Shown: positions 60,771 to 64,000 of the stretch, piece after piece
How the letters are laid out: every line of letters begins with the position of its first letter
Position numbering within the stretch: the stretch's first letter is position 1
NCBI GenBank assembly: GCA_948144175.1
Contig: CANXME010002192.1
Location: forward strand, 1,612,001-1,676,000
DNA: 64,000 bases
Origin: Closterium sp. NIES-65
Taxonomy: Eukaryota > Streptophyta > Zygnematophyceae > Desmidiales > Closteriaceae
Direction: 5' to 3'
The notes under the pieces: generated by a model
Database searches by the model: none
The model's input: only the letters and a program-made list of their open reading frames with translations
What the model was told of the DNA's origin: nothing
Made by a program: the position numbers and the translations under genes

Positions 60771-61294
60771 CTGCTGTCCCCTATATTTTCTCGTAAATCA
60801 GTACTGGGTAATTTTTCGTTGTAGCCTCCTTATTCAGCCGAGCCTGATCGATAATGTGAAATGGTACAATCACTTGGTGAGGGTCAGTAGGGTAGGGCGA
60901 GCAGTGAGTCACGTCAGTAGTGTGCTCGTACTCTACTAACTATTGGTGTTTCCTTGCCTTCCAGACTTTATCCCCTGCTTTGCTCCTCGGCGTTTCTGCT
61001 CCTCAAAACACTCACTTTTGTGATGGCCCGGCCTGTTGCACGCGAATCAGCGTCCTTGAAACGGTGCGACAACTTCATTTGTCGCAACGACATATACCGC
61101 GGCATGTTCGATTGTTCCCCAACTGTGTTTGCAGTAGTGATAGGATCCCGGCCTCGGTCAGCGTAGGATATCGATTTTCTCGGCGAGCGCCATGATTTTA
61201 CTGAAGTTCGCGATCACGCGTACGAGAATCATATGCAAGAGTTATGACTTCAAGCCCCCCACGTAGCGATCTACTTGCTTCGCTTCGTGCATGT
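60771..61294. other. Possible further gypsy remains
   Basis: Only short frames. A minus-strand stretch around 61030-61120 (MPRYMSLRQMKLSHRFKD) could be gypsy-derived, but I cannot support a domain. Confidence 0.3.
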
Positions 61295-61429
61295 TGTCAA
61301 ACATTATATATGTTGTTGTGCTTGTTTAGGCTACAGTGGGTTAGCCTGTAGGGGGTACACAATTCTAGGGTTAGGTATTTGTAATGTTTTCACTCTTAGT
61401 TCATTCATTCCTGTTCAGTTCTTTCAACA
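61295..61429 (+). repeat. H 5' LTR
   Basis: 135 bp, same family as F (2688-2819, 8688-8819 in reverse orientation). TATATAT at about 61305-61311. Confidence 0.9.
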
Positions 61430-61479
61430 TGGTATAGAGCAGGTCCTTCCTAGGACCAAACTGTTAAGGGCCCACCACT

Positions 61480-61935
61480 ACCTACCTACCTAACTACCTA
61501 CCTACCTAGGGCGCCTCGGTTTTTTCACGGCCACCTAAGGCACTGACGGCCCGCCCCTAGAGGCCCCTCACGGCCCACGCGCTTACCTCCCTAGCGGCCC
61601 AGAACGGCCCCGTCGGCCCCTAGTGGCCTCGTTAGGCCCCGCGCTCAACGTCCTAGCGGCCCCGTCGACCCCTAAACGGCCCCGCGCTTACCTCCCTAGC
61701 GGCCCCAAACGGCCACGTCGGCCCCTAGTGGCCCCGTTAGGCCCCGCGCTCACCGTTCTAGCGGCCCCGTCGACCCCTAAACGGCCCCGAACGGCCCCGC
61801 GCTTACCTCCCTAGCGGCCCCGTCGACCCCTAAAAGGCCCCGAACGGCCCGCGCTCACCTCCCTAAGGCCCCAAACGGCCCCGTTGGCCCCACGCCCACC
61901 GTCCCTAGAGGCCCCGAGCGGCCTGGTACCGCCAC
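61480..61935 (+). repeat. H leader: (CTAC)n run and GGCCCC minisatellite
   Basis: Starts with CCTACCTACCTA (61480-61510), then roughly 45-60-bp units containing GCGCTTACCTCCCTAGCGGC and CCCCGTCGACCCCTAAACGG. The following (CCGAGCCGCGCGAC)n run occupies 61945-62060. Confidence 0.88.
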
Positions 61936-62136
61936 AGCCCGGGGCGAACCGAGCCGCGCGACCGAACCGAGCCGCGCGACCCGAGCCGCGCGACCCGAGC
62001 CGAGCCGCGCGAACCCAGCCGAGCCGCGCGACCCGACCCGAACCGAGCCGCCCCACCCGAGCAGCGCCGCCCTGCCCGAACTGAGCCGCCGTAACTGCTT
62101 CTTCTACTGCTACTACTGCTACTTCTACTGCTCCTA

Positions 62137-63205
62137 TGGCTAGCCCACAGGTTCTAGCTTTTGATGCTGAGGGCCGCCCAGTGAAGTTTGACACCTGGCT
62201 AGATGACCTGCACCTCTACCTATAGCTCACAGCAAAGGATGACATCTCACTGTACGATCACACCCTAGGCCATGTCACTGCCCCTGCTTCTACTGCTGAC
62301 AGCACTGCTCGCTCACAGTGGCAGACTCGTGATGCCCACGCTCGCTTCGCTATTCGCAACTCCCTGCCGATAGACGAACGCGAGCACTTTGGCCAGCACA
62401 AGACTGCACAGGCACTGTACACAGCTGTAGTTGCTCGCTACTCCTCACCTGCCTCTGCCGCACTAGGCCGTCTCTCCCTTACCTACCTGTTTCCCGACCT
62501 GGCCTCTTTACACACAGTCGCTGACCTCATCACGCACCTCCGTACTAGTGAGGCCCGCTTCCGTGCCGCCATGCCCGCTGAGTTCCTTGCCACGCACCCC
62601 CCTCCACTCTGGCTCACTCTCTACCACCTAGTCACCCGCCTCCCTGACACACTTCGTGCTGTCAGGGACCACTTCCTAGCTTGCTGCCCCACTGAGCTCA
62701 CCATTGCCCTCCTCGAGAAGGAACTGCTTGCAGCTGAGACTAGCATAGTCGCTGTAGGTGCCTCTCGTGGCGACCCCCGAACCCCGTTCTTTGAGGGGTG
62801 TTCTCCTTCCCCCCTTCTTCCCTCTATCGCCTCTGCTGCTGCTGTCGACCTTCTTGGTGTTGAGAAGGTCGGTGCTGCGTCTGCTTTGAGCGGGCGCCAC
62901 AGCGGCAAGGGCAAAGGGGGCAAGGGTGGTGGTGGTGACGGCGGGGGAGGCGGCGGTGGGGGCGGTGGAGGCGGCGGGGGTGGTGGCACGACTGGGGGGA
63001 TTAGTGGCGGCGGTGGGGGTGGTGGCGGCAGCGGCGGGGGAGGTGGCAGGGGCGGAGTCGGTGGTTGGGGTGGCGGTGGATGAGGCGGCGGCAGGGGTTG
63101 GGGTGGTCGAGGAGGTGGTGGCGGTGGTGGTGGCCGTGGAGGCGCTGGCGGTGGCCAGGGCCAGCAGCACACTCCTTCGCCCCAGGAGGTCCGTGAGTGG
63201 TACTC
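62137..63205 (+). pseudogene. H gag with polyglycine hinge
   Basis: Copia gag: LAFDAEGRPVKFDTWLDDL, ALYTAVVARYSSPASAALG, ISHLRT-like ITHLRTSEARFRAAMPAEFL, then SGKGKGGKG and a 240-bp glycine run. Fossil. Confidence 0.82.
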
Positions 63206-64000
63206 TTAGCACGGGGGTGGGGGTGGTCTTAGCTGCACGTACGTCATTCACACTGGTGACCGCACTGGTTAGCAGTGTGGACGACCGCACGCCACACAGC
63301 GCTGCTTCGCTCGTCTCGACGACGCTTGGCGTGTTCAATTCCCTCAGGCCACTGAGCTGCCCCGCTGGATTGATCTCCTGAAGAAGGGGATTGATATCTA
63401 TGCTCTAGACTTTGATGCTATTCTATCTGCTATGTATGTGATGTCTACTAGTGGAGAGGGTGCTGAGTACTTGTGTGTGCCGCCCGACCCGGGCATTAGG
63501 GCCAGTGCGTCTGCCGCTCCAGGTACTCGCGTGTCGGCTACCCCAGGTGCTGGTGAGGCAGCCGCTCTAGGTGCTTGTGTGTCTGCCCCCCTTGGTACTG
63601 AGTCGACTGCAGCACTGCACACCTTCACACTGGACTCAGGTGCTTCTCGCTGCTTCTTTCGTGACCGCACTGCCCTTGAGCCGCTTGCTCGGCCAGTTGC
63701 TGTCTCCCTTGCTGACCCCTCTGGGGGTCCGGTCATTGCGACCTCTTCCACTGTCCTTCCCTGTCCTGCGGTCCCGTCGGGCACACTGTCAGGTCTCCAC
63801 ATCCCCTCGTTCTCTACGAACTTGGTGGCAGGATGTGCGCTCCAGGACGGGGGTGTTCACCAGTTCACCCCTGCCTACGAGCGCGTGACACACTGTACGT
63901 GTGCTCGTACGGGCCGTCACTTGGCTACCTTCACTTGGCAGCCGGGGTCGGACCTGTACACACTGACTAATGAGTCCCCTCAGGTTGCTGCTTCTGCGTC
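63206..64000 (+). pseudogene. H zinc-knuckle-like and protease region
   Basis: Continues with a Cys/His stretch (RPHATQRCFARLDDAWRVQF-type), the linker CVPPDPGIRASASAAPGTR, protease TLDSGASRCFFRDRTALEP and the GAG-pre-integrase start. Cut by the window edge. Confidence 0.82.

Larger units (their letters stand above)
61295..64000 (+). mobile_element. H: Ty1/copia element of the F family, 5' part only
   Basis: 5' LTR 61295-61429 (TGTCAAACATTATATATG...CTTTCAACA) matches the F LTRs. Primer binding site TGGTATAGAGCAGG at 61430-61443. A GGCCCC-rich leader array (61530-61930) precedes gag (from 62137), a polyglycine hinge (62925-63170), the Cys/His stretch, the protease motif TLDSGASRCFF near 63630-63660, and part of the GAG-pre-integrase region at the window edge. 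Several breaks are evident; the rest lies outside. Confidence 0.9.

Noticed and set aside
62621-63172. Minus-strand proline-rich ORF
   Set aside because: Antisense of the polyglycine hinge of H gag.

Overview
The window is eukaryotic nuclear DNA. It has spliceosomal introns, long LTR retroelements nested in one another, microsatellites and minisatellites, and three multi-exon host genes. A plant-type peroxisomal IBR3-like acyl-CoA dehydrogenase, abundant Ty1/copia elements with glycine-rich gag hinges, and a secreted papain/EGF/LysM protein suggest a green-lineage organism. My guess, from recall and not from any search, is a streptophyte alga such as a desmid or other zygnematophyte.

Layout. 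1-17.3 kb: an old plus-strand copia element (E1, cut by the left window edge) carries two younger minus-strand copia elements, F (2688-8819, 5-bp duplication GTACG) and G (9426-16198, duplication GATAC). 17.3-23.5 kb: minus-strand gene X, five phase-consistent exons of an unrecognised, probably secreted protein, with a 13-bp and a 25-bp minisatellite in its introns. 23.5-27.5 kb: mostly non-coding, with a fold-back DNA element (25.24-25.89 kb) and two unidentified minus-strand ORFs. 27.56-35.15 kb: the IBR3/ACAD10-11-like gene on the plus strand, 13 exons whose phases all join, about 890 aa, ending in the peroxisomal tripeptide ARL. 35.4-35.9 kb: GT microsatellites. 36.46-57.06 kb: a large minus-strand gene coding a signal peptide, a papain-family domain, EGF-like modules and LysM modules. 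It is interrupted by copia element A (39984-47248, duplication GCGCC, itself carrying fragment B), a miniature TRIM (47335-47679, duplication CGCCG) and copia fragments C and D (53.3-56.15 kb). 57.1-61.2 kb: no clear gene, one decayed Ty3/gypsy fragment. 61.3-64 kb: the 5' part of a plus-strand copia element (H) of the same family as F.

The strongest unexplained signal lies in the host genes. Exons have repeatedly been partly duplicated in tandem, leaving ghost exon halves with splice sites next to the real exon. Many duplication junctions carry a short palindrome with constant arms TTTTGAG/CTCAAAA around a variable self-complementary core (GCGC, AATT, TCGA, ACGT or AGCT). About twenty sites lie between 18.9 and 57 kb, and I saw none inside the retroelements. 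Separately, several introns begin with tandem arrays that repeat the 5' splice donor.

Functional reading: the IBR3-like protein should act in peroxisomal acyl-CoA (possibly indole-butyric acid) oxidation. The papain/EGF/LysM protein looks secreted and glycan-binding, and its catalytic cysteine position reads serine. Gene X has no assigned role.
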